A DNA stretch of 64,000 bases from Apostichopus japonicus (Eukaryota > Echinodermata > Holothuroidea > Aspidochirotida > Stichopodidae): NCBI RefSeq assembly GCF_037975245.1, contig NC_092564.1, positions 18,632,984 through 18,696,983 on the forward strand, given 5' to 3'. This document shows, piece after piece, positions 12,452-23,779 of the stretch. The position numbers and the translations under genes were made by a program. The notes beneath the pieces were generated by a model, which saw nothing but the letters and a program-made list of their open reading frames with translations, was not told where the DNA came from and made no database searches. Within the stretch, counting starts at the first letter, position 1. Each line of letters starts with the position of its first letter.

Positions 12452-12560
12452 CATATATATATGTATTTGTGCATATATGTCAAAATATATCAATATATAC
12501 GAATATATATATTTATCAATATATAAATATATATTTATATATCTATTTATATATATTTAT
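12393..12560. repeat. Interrupted (TA)n microsatellite
   Basis: (TA)n with CGATA, CATA and TTTA interruptions. It borders the minus-strand tRNA-like/hammerhead repeat that follows. Confidence 0.85.
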
Positions 12561-12561
12561 A

Positions 12562-12670
12562 TTTATTAATAAAGATCAATACACCAGAACAAAATTCCAC
12601 TTCACGACCGGTTTCGTGCTTTTGGGACTCATCAGGCGAAGGTAGGAATCGAGCTCCGGACCTTGTGTCA
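12562..12670 (-). mobile_element. tRNA-like repeat with hammerhead motif, copy 1 (minus)
   Basis: Read on the minus strand: GACACAAGGTCC, a degenerate B-box-like CTCGATTCC, the hammerhead core, then a tail TTCTGGTGT...TTTATTAAT. It matches the plus-strand copy at about 12805-12940 over ~90 bp in inverted orientation. The head upstream of the B box is not clearly retained here. A SINE-like unit is inferred from the other copy. Confidence 0.5.
12600..12641 (-). ncRNA. Type I hammerhead-ribozyme-like motif
   Basis: On the minus strand, helix I strand CTTCGC (12641-12636) pairs with GTGAAG (12605-12600). The conserved box CTGATGA is at 12635-12629. Helix II is GTCC (12628-12625) with GCAC (12619-12616) around a CAAAA loop, with one C-C mismatch. 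The conserved GAAA is at 12615-12612. A short self-complementary ACCGGT helix III leads to the cleavage triplet GTC ending at 12606. All universally conserved core elements are present. The short helix III is typical of animal repeat-borne hammerheads, which often act as dimers. Activity is not shown. Confidence 0.65.
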
Positions 12671-12804
12671 CCATAACTTAATAATTAATATAATTAATTA
12701 ATGTTATAAAAGCACCAGAGTCTGCACTCTGTACAATCATAACACTTGGGTAACACGCCCTCATTTACAGTTATACAAAGCCAGTTCATACGCTTTCACA
12801 CACC
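12671..12804. other. Spacer between the inverted hammerhead repeats
   Basis: AT-rich ~130 bp, including repeated TTAATTAATA-type sequence. No gene recognised. Confidence 0.4.
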
Positions 12805-12940
12805 AGTAGAATCACTGTGGTACAGACTTCGGTCTGTGACACAAGGTCCCGGGTTCGATTCGTACCATCGCCTGATGAGTCCCAAAAGAACAATACCGAC
12901 CGTGAAGTTTTCTGGTGTGTTTGTCTCTATTAATTATCAG
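12805..12940 (+). mobile_element. tRNA-like SINE with hammerhead motif, copy 2 (plus)
   Basis: A box-A-like ATCACTGTGG (12811-12820) is followed by TACAGAC, a small hairpin, and a clear box B GGTTCGATTCG (12852-12862). Spacing suits a tRNA-derived pol III promoter. The hammerhead-like segment follows at 12866-12907, then the shared tail TTCTGGTGT and TATTAAT. This layout (tRNA-type promoter plus hammerhead) resembles the schistosome Smα family in organisation only. Confidence 0.5.
12866..12907 (+). ncRNA. Decayed hammerhead-ribozyme motif
   Basis: CTGATGA is intact at 12872-12878. The GAAA box has become AATA (12892-12895). The cleavage triplet GTC has become ACC. Helix I has one mismatch (CATCGC against GTGAAG). 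It has the same length (42 nt) as the minus-strand copy. It is predicted inactive. Confidence 0.6.
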
Positions 12941-13372
12941 GTGATACGTTACTATAGAATCGCGATGATCTGTTTTCATACGGTCTGTTTTTTTTTTAAT
13001 AACTTAACTTTCAAATTCCATGGAGATCAATGTATGACGATCATGAAGAATACTCTATATGGCAGCAAATGTATTCTAGTTTTTGTCAATTAAATTTTGT
13101 CAATTTAACAAAAAAGACACAGAAATGATACTTTGTTCTAATAAATACAATGCTTTTATCTTCAGTTGGTTTAGTTTGAGAGTTCTATACAACTTTAACC
13201 TAATTCAAACCTGTGAACGTCAAGGAAGTCCTGATGTGTTCGCGTATTGTCAATCATCCGATACACACAGAGAACACAGTTCCTACTGTAAATGTTAAGT
13301 TTTGTACCAGTGTAACAACTGGATCGTGCTATAAATCAGTAGCATGTGCTATTAGGATTACAGTAAGAACGG

Positions 13373-13410
13373 AGCGGAGTGTAGTAGCGGAGCGGAGCGG
13401 AGTAGCGGAG
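13373..13410 (+). repeat. Short (CGGAG)n-type array
   Basis: Imperfect AGCGG/CGGAG repeats directly before the SINE head. The SINE itself starts with CGGAGTGTATAG, so slippage of its 5' end is a likely origin. Confidence 0.55.
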
Positions 13411-13653
13411 TGTATAGCCTAGTGGTTAACGCCGGCGTCTCCCAGTCATGAGATCCCCGGTTCGATTCCCCGCCGACAGCAATGTGTGTCGTCTGGCAAG
13501 GGTGTTGTTCAATAACAACTTCCCAACATGGATGTTAAATGGATGTGTGCCGAGAGAATGGCTTCGGTCAGCTTGCGAGTCTATAAGCCTCCATGGCTTC
13601 TTTCGCGAGTTCCTGCTTCTTGCGGGAAGATCACATATACATACATACATACA
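13406..13653 (+). mobile_element. tRNA-derived SINE, family 1, copy 1
   Basis: Box A is TAGCCTAGTGG at 13415-13425 and box B GGTTCGATTCC at 13459-13469, with tRNA-like spacing. A ~150-bp body follows (ATGGATGTTAAATGGATGTG, GGCTTCGGTCAGCTTGCGAG) and a (CATA)n tail. It is near-identical to 32390-32642. Open frames here are SINE read-through. Target duplications are not clear because of the simple-sequence flanks. Confidence 0.8.
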
Positions 13654-13658
13654 ACTGA

Positions 13659-13716
13659 GGATATGTGTAATTCCAACAATTCCAGTTTACATCATGTATT
13701 GGAATTACACATATCC
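13659..13716. repeat. Perfect 18-bp hairpin
   Basis: GGATATGTGTAATTCCAA (13659-13676) pairs with TTGGAATTACACATATCC (13699-13716) across a 22-nt loop. It forms the centre of the inverted-repeat element at 13255-13852. Confidence 0.8.
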
Positions 13717-13859
13717 ACATTCCTTACTGTAAACCTAATAGCACATGCAACCGATTTATCAGATTTGTCAGCACAATCCAGTTTTTACTGTGGTACAATG
13801 TTTTTTTTTTTTTCTAGATTTACAGTAGTTACTGAAATATCTGTGTCAGATTCATAAAT

Positions 13860-14955
13860 ATGATGTATATATGAAATGACTTTATCCACATAATTATCTA
13901 GTTATTGAGAGATATTCATAAAAATATCAGTATAAATATACCTGGCTGGATCAAAGAGATATAATGTCACATCCACGCGATAAAAATTAAAAATAAATTA
14001 AAAAAAAAAAAAAAAGAGAAAACAGCTGATATTAAATCATAAAAATCTAAACAACTTAATATCATTGTAATTTGTTTTAATATCACACATTGTCCATTTG
14101 CTTTATGCTCTAATAAATAATCAAGCCACCAAAAATCCTTTTCTTAATATCCCTTAGTTTCAACATGTTTCCTGTTATCCTCTATCTGAAGAAATTGAGG
14201 TGACTTATGATGAAATTGAACAAATTCTTACATGCTTCGCCACGATATCTTCATCGGCTAGCATGCTGTTGCCTTAGTTAAAGGATGTCTCTACCATATT
14301 TGTATATGGTTGTTAGTATACCCAGGGAGTTCTTATAGATACACCTTTCTTTAATACCTGAGCTATACCCTTCAGAATATAAATTTATAAGTTAACTTTT
14401 GTATTACAAGTAATGAAACTGACTGTATTTTGAATTTCCAGGATTTCCAAATAAGAAAAAAGTATATATCCATTAATTACAGTTAGGTATATCTCAACAT
14501 TAATTTAAATAAATACAATCGAGTCACTTTAAATCTTTCTTAAGTTTCATTTCATGAATTGTCAATGCCATGCACGGTAAATCAATGCACCATGAAATAA
14601 ACATCTGCTTGAAAAACGAATTACTGAAAAATGTCAAACGAAAACGTCGGCAGATGCCCCGAACAACGACATTTGGGCTAAATCAACAAAATACTATAGC
14701 CCATTGGGCTAAATTTTTAAGTCTGATTTAACAATGCGTTAAATTCCTTTCCGAAAGTCAATGACCTTAGTTTATCTTATAGACAAATGAACAAAAATTC
14801 ACAAAACAGAGAAGTTTTGTTTTTCGAAACCGCAACTCTAGTAAGAAGGACAATTTTACGAAGTGAACTCATAATGGTTTTGGAAATGAAACTTTTGCTC
14901 AAATTTACCAAATAAGTATTTGTTAACGTATTAATTATTTATCATTACATATAAA
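13860..14955. other. No recognisable feature
   Basis: AT-rich sequence with poly(A) near 14000. No exon or repeat recognised. Confidence 0.5.
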
Positions 14956-14959
14956 CATG

Positions 14960-15251
14960 CAGGCGCGTATCCAAGGGGGGGGGCGAAGGGGGCAGCCGCC
15001 CCCCCCCCTGAGCATATTTTTCATTTTTTTCTAATGTTTTTATGATATCGCTAGTATTTTCAAAAGAGAAAATGCTAAGATGCAACTTAGAAGGCCTGGG
15101 AAGTGCCATTTCCAGCGATCTGGGAGGCATTTTCAGCCAAAATTTTCTTGTACGCTTCGCGCCAACTCATGGTGGCGCTACGCTTAGATAGTTTGCACTA
15201 CCGAATCTACAGTTTCGCCCCTCTCTTGGCAAATTCCTGGCTACGCGCCTG
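14960..15251 (-). mobile_element. hAT-like MITE (TIR CAGGCGCGTA)
   Basis: The left end CAGGCGCGTATCCA and the right end, reverse complement CAGGCGCGTAGCCA, form a 14-bp inverted repeat with one mismatch. The inner conserved module (GCGCCAACTCATGGTGGCGC hairpin, about 15120-15205) is reversed relative to the other copies, so I assign minus. Flanks CATATAAA (14948-14955) and CATATAAG (15252-15259) resemble an 8-bp duplication, but four extra bases (CATG) intervene on the left. No coding capacity. Confidence 0.6.
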
Positions 15252-15736
15252 CATATAAGCTCCAGCATATATAATTTGCCGCAGCATTTTTTATATTTTC
15301 AGGTTTTGTAGTCACAGAGTTGTTACGCCTCTCCTTCCTCAACACAATCGTTATTCCTCAACACAATCTTCTAATTTACCCTCCAGTAAAGTGACACTTC
15401 ATAAGTCAATTGGTGTCAAGGCTGCTAATAATGAATACAAACAAGGTATTTGAAAATGATACAAGTCTTATCTATATATGTCATAGCTTCCATAACATAA
15501 CACATTTAAGTGGAAAAAAAACATACAGCCGCTCCACGTTAGCAAGGTATGATCAAATACGACAAATTACGACTATTAACTTATTTTACTGAATAATATA
15601 CATTTTTTTATTGACCGTTAACTTATCTTGCACTTATCGCTTATAACTTCATCAATATTGAACGCATCATGTAAATTAATACCAACATATCCTCCGCTGT
15701 TCTCGTGCAAAATAGAATCAATTCTATCGGCTCAAG
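15252..15736. other. No recognisable feature
   Basis: AT-rich flank between the MITE and the tetranucleotide array. Nothing recognised. Confidence 0.45.
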
Positions 15737-15738
15737 AA

Positions 15739-15817
<79 letters not shown>

Positions 15818-16160
15818 ATGAATGAATGAATGAATGAATGAATGAATGAATGAATGAATGAATGAATGAATGAATGAATGAATGAATGAATGAATGAATG
15901 AATGAATGAATGAATGAATGAATGAATGAATGAATGAATGAATGAATGAATGAATGAATGAATGAATGAATGAATGAATGAATGAATGAATGAATGAATG
16001 AATGAATGAATGAATGAATGAATGAATGAATGAATGAATGAATGAATGAATGAATGAATGAATGAATGAATGAATGAATGAATGAATGAATGAATGAATA
16101 AATGAATAAATAAATAAATCAATAAATCAATAAATAAATAAATAAATAAATAAATAAAAA
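15737..16160. repeat. (AATA)n-(AATG)n-(AATA)n tetranucleotide array
   Basis: About 80 bp of AATA repeats switch to about 280 bp of nearly pure GAAT/AATG repeats (about 15817-16100). They then return to AATA with a few AATC variants. The long minus-strand open frame here is only repeat read-through (Ile-His-Ser-Phe). Confidence 0.95.
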
Positions 16161-19100
16161 GGAATCTTTCGATATAATCGATAAGCCAATCAATCGAAGA
16201 GAAAGGTCCCAACATCTCATCAACAACACCCGCTATGGAGGAGTCGTGATAGTTTCAACGAATTTCTTGTTACGGTTTCATGCATTTTGTGGCTCTTTCT
16301 TCTTAGATTGAGGCCTTAGTATAATAATAATTCACATCAACTCGAGAACTACATGTGAGCGTCTACGGTTCGGGTGAAGTAGGCTCTTATTCAGAAATCA
16401 ATTCCATGTCTCAACTTAAAGTAGTGACGAGTTTCACAAATACATAAATGCATATACGCATGTCATAGAAAATATGCACAATATGCATCAAATGTACACT
16501 TCCTGTAACATGCATCCATGTAACTTTGAAACACGTTACCCTCGACAAAACGTTAACACAGGGTTTTATGGTACGTATAAAATCGCGTGGATTGGCTATT
16601 ATTTTAAAGCTGTAATCGATGCATGGTACAACTACAATAAACGCCACAGACAAGACACTATTCTCTTATATCAAATATGATTGCAAAGACTTGTTGATCC
16701 TTGATAACTATTAACTAGCTTAATATACTACTATTGTCTTATTATCTACATAACCTTATTAATAAACTGTATCCTCTTGTTATGGTTATGGCAGAATTAA
16801 AGATACCAAGATGTTGTTATACGCATTAGATATATACATTGCAAGTAATTGCTTTTGAAATGGCACAAAGCGAAGGGGATTATTTTGTTACTGTCCGATG
16901 CAGTTAATTTGATGATCTCGTAACGTACAGAGTGAGAGGTAGGCTACTATTGGGAATTCCATCAACAGACAAGTCGTCTTTCTAGTTTGATCTCAATTTT
17001 TCTTCAAGGGAGGGACTTAATTGAAATTTCAGATGCCAATAGAACTTGCAGTTATACCAAATACAGCTACATACTATAGTGCGTGTTAACCATTCCTTGT
17101 TTTGCCCCTTCAATGTTCGGTGTCTCCTTTTGTAATTAAGAACCAGATTCATCTGTAAGATTTCAATCTACAACTTTTTCCCTCTGTGACCGTTTTCATT
17201 TTTAAAAATGCGTCCATTTTGTTTACGTTACTCCTTTAAACAGTAAGGCAAGAGATATATGTAAGCGACAGGTTTTGTTTCAAGCACCGGATGGCTATAT
17301 TAAAAGTAACACGCGGAGAAATACACCGTGGAATTAAAAATGGTTTTTAGAATAAGGGTACAGAAAAGGTAACATTTTATTAAAAAGAAAGAAGGAAGAA
17401 GATGAAGCAGAAAGCTAGCAACAATAAACTTTAAGTAGTACATTGATCAACCTGGGAGAGCAATCTAAGAACAGAGCCTACATGGTTCACCGTCCAATGT
17501 TAGTATACAGAACACGGCAATATCTTTGTAAACATCATTAATCAACGAATACTAATTATAAATTTAATTAACTTTCAAAGTTCTAATAAATACCTTCATC
17601 TGTTCATTTTTCTATGTCTCTTACACATTCTTATAAAGTATTGGCTCGCATGGATTTCTGACAGTCCATACATACCCACACTGTAATACTAAACCTATTA
17701 ATATTTCGAATCGCGTTTTAACTTATAAGTGTGTGAATATGTTTTTATAAATAGCGCCCCGAGAGTACGGCACGTGACTTACTTTCAACTTATACAGATC
17801 GGGACTTGATTCTCCCTTCCTAGTTGCACATACATATTATACTTCAAACGTGTCTTACAAAATGTGTACATATGACATGTAAAATCATGCGTAGTATTTG
17901 TCACTCGGATACGCAATAATACATAGTAAATTGATCTCCAGCCTTTAACCTGAATATGTGTAGTATTTATCCTCTTTCGAAGGAACTCTTACGTGACGTA
18001 GCACCATCATGATCACACGGTAACAGTCTTGATGTAAGGGGGCTGGGGTTGAGAGTTGATCAAGTTGTTTGGTTTCGTGACCAGACTCTTTCTTGGGTGA
18101 TTTTTCTTAAAATACATCTCTTTACATGTAATTAGATAGTCGGTCCAACTCTTAACTGTTAAATGTGTGTAGTTCACAATCCGTTGGTTGTTCCTATAAT
18201 AACGAGTTTATTAAATGTTTAATCGATAAGAGAACATCGTTTTATGAAAAAAATAATAATGATTTATTTGCAACTGTCAAACTTTTGATATTTCTACTTG
18301 ATGTCTTTACTCTTGATGATAATTTATTGGACCAATTTCATAACAAGTTATCATTTTTCCTAGTATCATTTCATTCCATTTTTAAACCTTGACGACACCT
18401 TCAAATTAGTGACATTTTCAACACAGAATCAAATTTAAAAACAATAATCATTTCCAGTGACATTTATGCGAAAACTTCTACTGTTTATATTTACTTTCAT
18501 TTACTATCTGAAGAGGTAACATATATCTATCTAATGCAGAGACTGCAAGCAATATACATTATCATCTCTTTTGCCAAAGTACTCTTTTTTTCGTATAATA
18601 TTTTCACGTTGATTTGCGGAATTCATACGGAAATATTGTAATTTATACATCGACTCGTCCATGTATTGCTTGAAATGATCCAAGTTTCACACCACGTACA
18701 CTTCAACGATGTACTTTAGCATTCAAAAGTGTCAAAAATTCCCCGACCTTCTTTGGTAACGTATCTCAGATGCTCGTTATAATCTTTCTGATATCTTCAC
18801 TCCTCTCGGGCAAAGGCATAGGAGTCTATTCACAGCTCAATTTTCATGACCAAGGTGCCTCGGTTTTTGATACGAGGGACAATAGAACTTACACCGATAA
18901 TTCGACGCCGGGTTATAAAGCATTTATAAAAAAAAAATGGATCATCATCATCAACTTTTAAGCCAGCACTATAAGAAGCATATACGTCATCAAAAATTTA
19001 GCCTTAATTAAAGGAACTTTTTCAGAAATTTATCTTTTTTTTTTTAAATAGAATATCTTGATTAAAGTAATATGTACAGACACAATAAAACAAAAAAAAA

Positions 19101-19690
19101 GTTCCATTCTTGGACTAAAACATATCAAAATTAAAATCCATCCCTTAAAGCCGTCCCTCAATGTAGATATTATAACTTTGTTTGTTATATTTTGTTATTT
19201 GAGGAACTAAAAAAACATCAGACTAATGCTTTGTCTTTCAGCAGTTTGCTTTTCTGGTCGTTCCTAATTCGTGCATCCAACGTTTAACTTGTCATTTATA
19301 AAAAGGGGGAGGGGCGGATACTCTACTTTCGACAAACTAGCTCCACCACCCATTAAATATAGTGTCATAACTTAACAAGGCTAAGATGATATTTTCAAAA
19401 GCTCAAAGTATATTCCAAATTATATTTTTACTTCATTTACTAATTGTAATAATAATGACTTCACCTTCAATTTTTATGTTTCTTGTACAATTTGTCATTT
19501 TCTATGACACGCATTAGGTCCATTAACAGTTATTAGCTTCCATGGCAACGCCACCATTTTTGGTATAAGAAAACTGAGACGATGTTGTTTAGTCTTCGAC
19601 ATTGTGACTGCAAATGTCTCAAGCAGTAACATTTGTTCATGTTCATAACATATCCACCTATTTAAATTTATTTATAGCAAGCGTAAAAGC
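16161..19690. other. No recognisable gene
   Basis: AT-rich, single-copy-looking sequence. An ORF at 18770-18961 starts with a hydrophobic stretch, but it has no recognisable partner exon or domain. No repeat family recognised. Confidence 0.5.
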
Positions 19691-19717
19691 TATATATATA
19701 TATATATATATATATAG
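19691..19717. repeat. Short (TA)n
   Basis: A pure (TA)n run of about 13 units. Confidence 0.9.
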
Positions 19718-19719
19718 TG

Positions 19720-21570
19720 AGGTAAATACTGTGAAGGAAAAAACAAAAAAACAATTCAGCTGAATTGCAAATGATGGCATTGCTCTCTATTGTTACCAGA
19801 TGCTTCATCAAACTACTACAGCATTTGACCTTTTACGCCTGTTGAAGAAAATTGTCATCCTTTTCGTTAAAGCAATCCACTTTTATCAACCGGTATATCC
19901 CTTTCAATATTGAAAGCTAACCTTTTGAGCGTTACTCTACTTTTTTTCTGATTACGGACGATTATCATAATTATACAATTAAGTAAAGTATCTGCATAAT
20001 GCCCTCAAGCGTTTGTATAAATAATGATGTTGACGAAGATGTCGATGAAAGTCTTACAATTCATTAAAACAGTATAACTAACGAAAATCAGAAAAATATT
20101 CAAAGAATATTCCGGTGGCAGGCAATGTAGCAAACATGCTGCTGAAATATTTTAATATGAAAGAATACCAGGCAGCTTATTGTTCCAGATTCTATCTCGA
20201 TAGCCTGTTGTTATTTCTAGATATCGCGCTATTTGATGTGAACATTTTGACGCACTTTCAAAACTCCATGGTATACCAAATCATCACGGTACAACTTTTC
20301 AATTTTTTTTTTACACTCCAGTAAAGTCTTTTTCAGCTCTAGAATGTACAAAATGGCTATAATCATAGTATCCCTTTAATACTTGGAAAACGCGGCATCT
20401 TGAAAAAGATTACCAATATCGCTAGATATGTTGTAGAAGAAAAGTCAGATACAGTAAAAGGAAAAAAAAATGAGGTGTCCTTGAAACCATCACTATACTA
20501 TGCATAGCAGAAGCCTTATAGGTACTTTACGACGCTTTGAAGATTAACTAGCACGTTCTTGTTGTTACTGTTTCGTTGTACAAGAACAATTCTTTTAAAA
20601 ACGCAAGGCAAGAGGACAATTAGATGCAAGCTCTGGATTTGTCTAAAATATATGAAATTAAGAAGTAAAAAATAGACAAATCTACAGAAGGAAGTTCACG
20701 AATCAGATTTTAAGCCGGAAGTCTATAATAATGTTTTCAACAGCTGTTCTGGTGTGCAAGATACTCCACCTTTGAAATATGCTAATTCCCTGGAATACTA
20801 ATGATGACGTCAGCTCCTAGGAGTAGGACTATAAATGTTTATGTTAATTTTAGTTTTATAAATTCAAATCAATCAACCATAGCATGTTTAATTCTTTACT
20901 TTATAGAAACAACCGAGCTACCCTTGAATGACGTCCAAGCACCTGTGTTTGTGTTCGAAAAACTTGAACTACACTGTAAACATGTCATCTGAGGTCATTT
21001 TATTATTATGTTTTAACCGTAAATAATGTTTGCATCTGAGGAACTGTATGGCCTAGTCCCATTAATTGATTAACCTCAGCTAGTTTAAAAGCCTTTTTCG
21101 TCATTATGTAAACTTGTTTCATATCCTGGACTGATAGCGATGGATTTTGACAGTCTACGACAGATCAAAATTAATTTGGAATGCCTATTGCCTGAACTGT
21201 ACGCTAGGCTTGATGGAAACCAACAAAAAAGGAGATTCCTTAATTCACAATGTAGGAAGTGTGGATTGGAAGGATGGAAATGGCCCTCTTCTCTTACAAA
21301 ACACCTACCATATATTTCACACTTTCTCATTTCATATAGATATATCTATCACAGTATCATTTAATATCTTTATCGGCTTCTATTGTTTTTTACCTCATGC
21401 CATAATTTTTCAAAATACGATTCAATTTCCCCCAAAAAAAGTCGTCAGATTATCTTGGATTACTCATTCAGTACTTATTATTCATTAATTATTCATTTAT
21501 TAATCTATTGTACCTAGTCATTCTGGCAACTGATCATAGTGAGGAATGGTTGCCTCATTTTGGCATATGG
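19720..21570. other. No recognisable feature
   Basis: AT-rich sequence. Overlapping short ORFs at 21085-21488 on both strands share no recognisable domain and look like chance. Confidence 0.5.
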
Positions 21571-21574
21571 CACG

Positions 21575-21621
<47 letters not shown>
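21575..21621. repeat. (TA)n microsatellite
   Basis: A (TA)n run of about 22 units, with GTATATGTA at its left edge. Confidence 0.95.
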
Positions 21622-21623
<2 letters not shown>

Positions 21624-21629
21624 TTCATT

Positions 21630-22040
21630 CGACAGATTATAAATATGTAAGTGACTTTTATTGATCTATTTTGGTATGGCGAGTTGGAAAATATACAAGA
21701 ATATGTTCGTGACATCGTTGTATAGCTGATGTCATATAACGCTGATCATTTTGCCTCTTAGCTTTGTTTATTTTTCATGCAATGTTGCAGAGAGTACACT
21801 CTTACTATGTCTATTTCAATAAAACTAGAAAACTTAAAAGCAATCAATGCCGATCCTAACAGTAACGTAATCCACCACATGGGAATTAAAACAAAAAGAG
21901 TTCATGTTTGTGTCTTTAGATGTGAACTTCGTAGAAAAGAAGTTGTCAACTGATCACACGTTTGGAGGATTCAATGGAAATAAACACATTTCACTTTTGG
22001 TATATCACACATCGTTAGCTACGCAAGTAAACGGCTTCCG
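21630..22040. other. No recognisable feature
   Basis: Short spacer between microsatellites. Nothing recognised. Confidence 0.45.
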
Positions 22041-22046
22041 TCGTTG

Positions 22047-22213
<167 letters not shown>

Positions 22214-22704
22214 TCTATAGGAACTAATTACACAAAGGAATAACCATGAAAGGTGATCTTTTGAGTGCTTATTTGTCATTTTATGATCATTAAACTCGAT
22301 ATGAATTACCTCCGTGGGGCCTTGTTAGGTAGCCCATTGGGAATGTGCTTGTTCATTGGTTGAAATTTCGTATGCCATAGATGCATATAAATTCACCTTA
22401 AAGACAGCTTCGTGTCTGACATATAAAGATGGCTTCTGACCTATATTTCTTCTTCCAATTTAGTACAATTCTCGTTTTTGATGTGTATTTAAGAAACTTA
22501 CTTTACAAATTTAGTTTTCAAACTGTAAAAAAAAAACTATTTGTACATTTGATTCAGTCATTAGCCACTACTTCTTACGTGCCTTATTGGTTTCATAAAA
22601 TTCAAATGTTTCTTCGTCAACAGGCCATCCCTTTCTTTCACATAAAGTAATATTTACACAAATCAAGCACACAGTTTTGTACAAGAACACACACACGCTC
22701 ACCT

Positions 22705-22845
22705 CATATCGAATGTACTGTGCGTACTATACGTAAAACACAGTGGATATTCTGATTAAAGTTGTAACACACATATCGAATGTACTGTACATACTTTTAG
22801 TCAAACACATGAAGTCAGTGTATACTGATTACAGTTTGCACAACA
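22705..22845. repeat. Two-copy ~68-bp tandem duplication
   Basis: CATATCGAATGTACTGT appears near 22705 and again near 22772, each followed by a related TACT...AAACACA...CTGATTA-AGTT segment. Identity between the halves is moderate. Confidence 0.55.
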
Positions 22846-22849
22846 AATA

Positions 22850-23715
22850 TTGTGGAATACATGGAAATTGTGTTAAATCCATGAAAAAAAAACTGTTCTC
22901 GTGTTACTAAAACATCGGTAGTCAATTCTATTCCAAACGGACGTTTAGAGAATGACGCTTCTTCAGATATAATGCATGCACGCATATGTATCGTTAAGTA
23001 GCATCTCTGATAAAGATTGGTGTCGAATCTAATCGTGACAGTTCTATACCCTGCTCTTTATATTAGCTTTTATCAGTTTATAAACATTTCTATTCGGCTT
23101 TCTAGAATGACACTGTTACAGAACTTGACGTATGTAGAATATGACTAAATTAAGAATAAAAAGCACACTTATATTCAAGATAAGTGCCACATACGTCTTG
23201 TTCGTGTAGGTGCGGTTACATCATTCGAATATACAGACGAGCTGGCAAATTGCTTTTCAAGACACACCCCATCAATTCAGGACTGTTTTACGATCTTGAT
23301 GTAGTAACAAATCACTGTCATCAAACGTGTTCCCACCCCCCACCCCCTGCCCTCGACTCATACTGTAACATTTTCTTTGATGCTTGTCTCTCTTGGCAAT
23401 TGTGATTGAAATTTCATATTTGATATAACTGCATGGTGGACTCTTCATGAGAATTATTCTTGTAACTCTTAACTATATGGAAATGACGGAGATGCAATTC
23501 CATTTAGTATTCATGATTAACATATTTGATAGCGATGTTTATAATGAACAACGAGCCTCCCTCACCCCCCCCCCCCACACACACACACACAAACACATCC
23601 ATGCAGCTATGCACATTTTAAAGCTTTATGAAAATTGGAAGATTTATACAAAATGTTGCAAATTTGAGCAAGCGAAGAAAGAATAATGTAAGGGCAAATT
23701 CATTTCCATTTTTTT
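22850..23715. other. No recognisable gene; short (CA)n near 23575
   Basis: AT-rich sequence. A C-run followed by (CA)n lies at about 23566-23590. Nothing else recognised. Confidence 0.45.
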
Positions 23716-23716
23716 C

Positions 23717-23717
23717 A

Positions 23718-23772
<55 letters not shown>
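23717..23772. repeat. (TA)n microsatellite
   Basis: Nearly pure (TA)n of about 28 units. Confidence 0.95.
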
Positions 23773-23774
<2 letters not shown>

Positions 23775-23779
23775 CATCT

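Larger units (their letters stand above)
13255..13852. mobile_element. Inverted-repeat element split by a SINE
   Basis: The left arm (about 13255-13370) contains CTACTGTAAAT, ACTGGATCGTGCT, GCATGTGCTATTAGG and TACAGTAAG. The same blocks appear inverted at about 13722-13850 (TTACTGTAAACC, CCTAATAGCACATGC, AGCACAATCCAGT, ATTTACAGTAG). Between them lie a tRNA-derived SINE and a perfect 18-bp hairpin at 13659-13716. No transposase is present, so this is a MITE-like element that received a SINE insertion. Confidence 0.6.

Noticed and set aside
13415-13480. Possible tRNA gene with A and B boxes (also at 32.4, 39.3 and 39.7 kb)
   Set aside because: Acceptor stems do not pair and a conserved non-tRNA body follows, so they are SINE heads.
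13448-13857. Two ORFs that match ORFs at 32.3-32.7 kb
   Set aside because: Their similarity comes from the shared SINE, not from a protein.
15724-16215. 163-codon minus-strand ORF rich in IHSF
   Set aside because: It is the AATG/AATA tetranucleotide array read in frame.
18770-18961. ORF starting with a signal-peptide-like hydrophobic segment
   Set aside because: No partner exon, no recognisable domain, and no splice donor that keeps frame.
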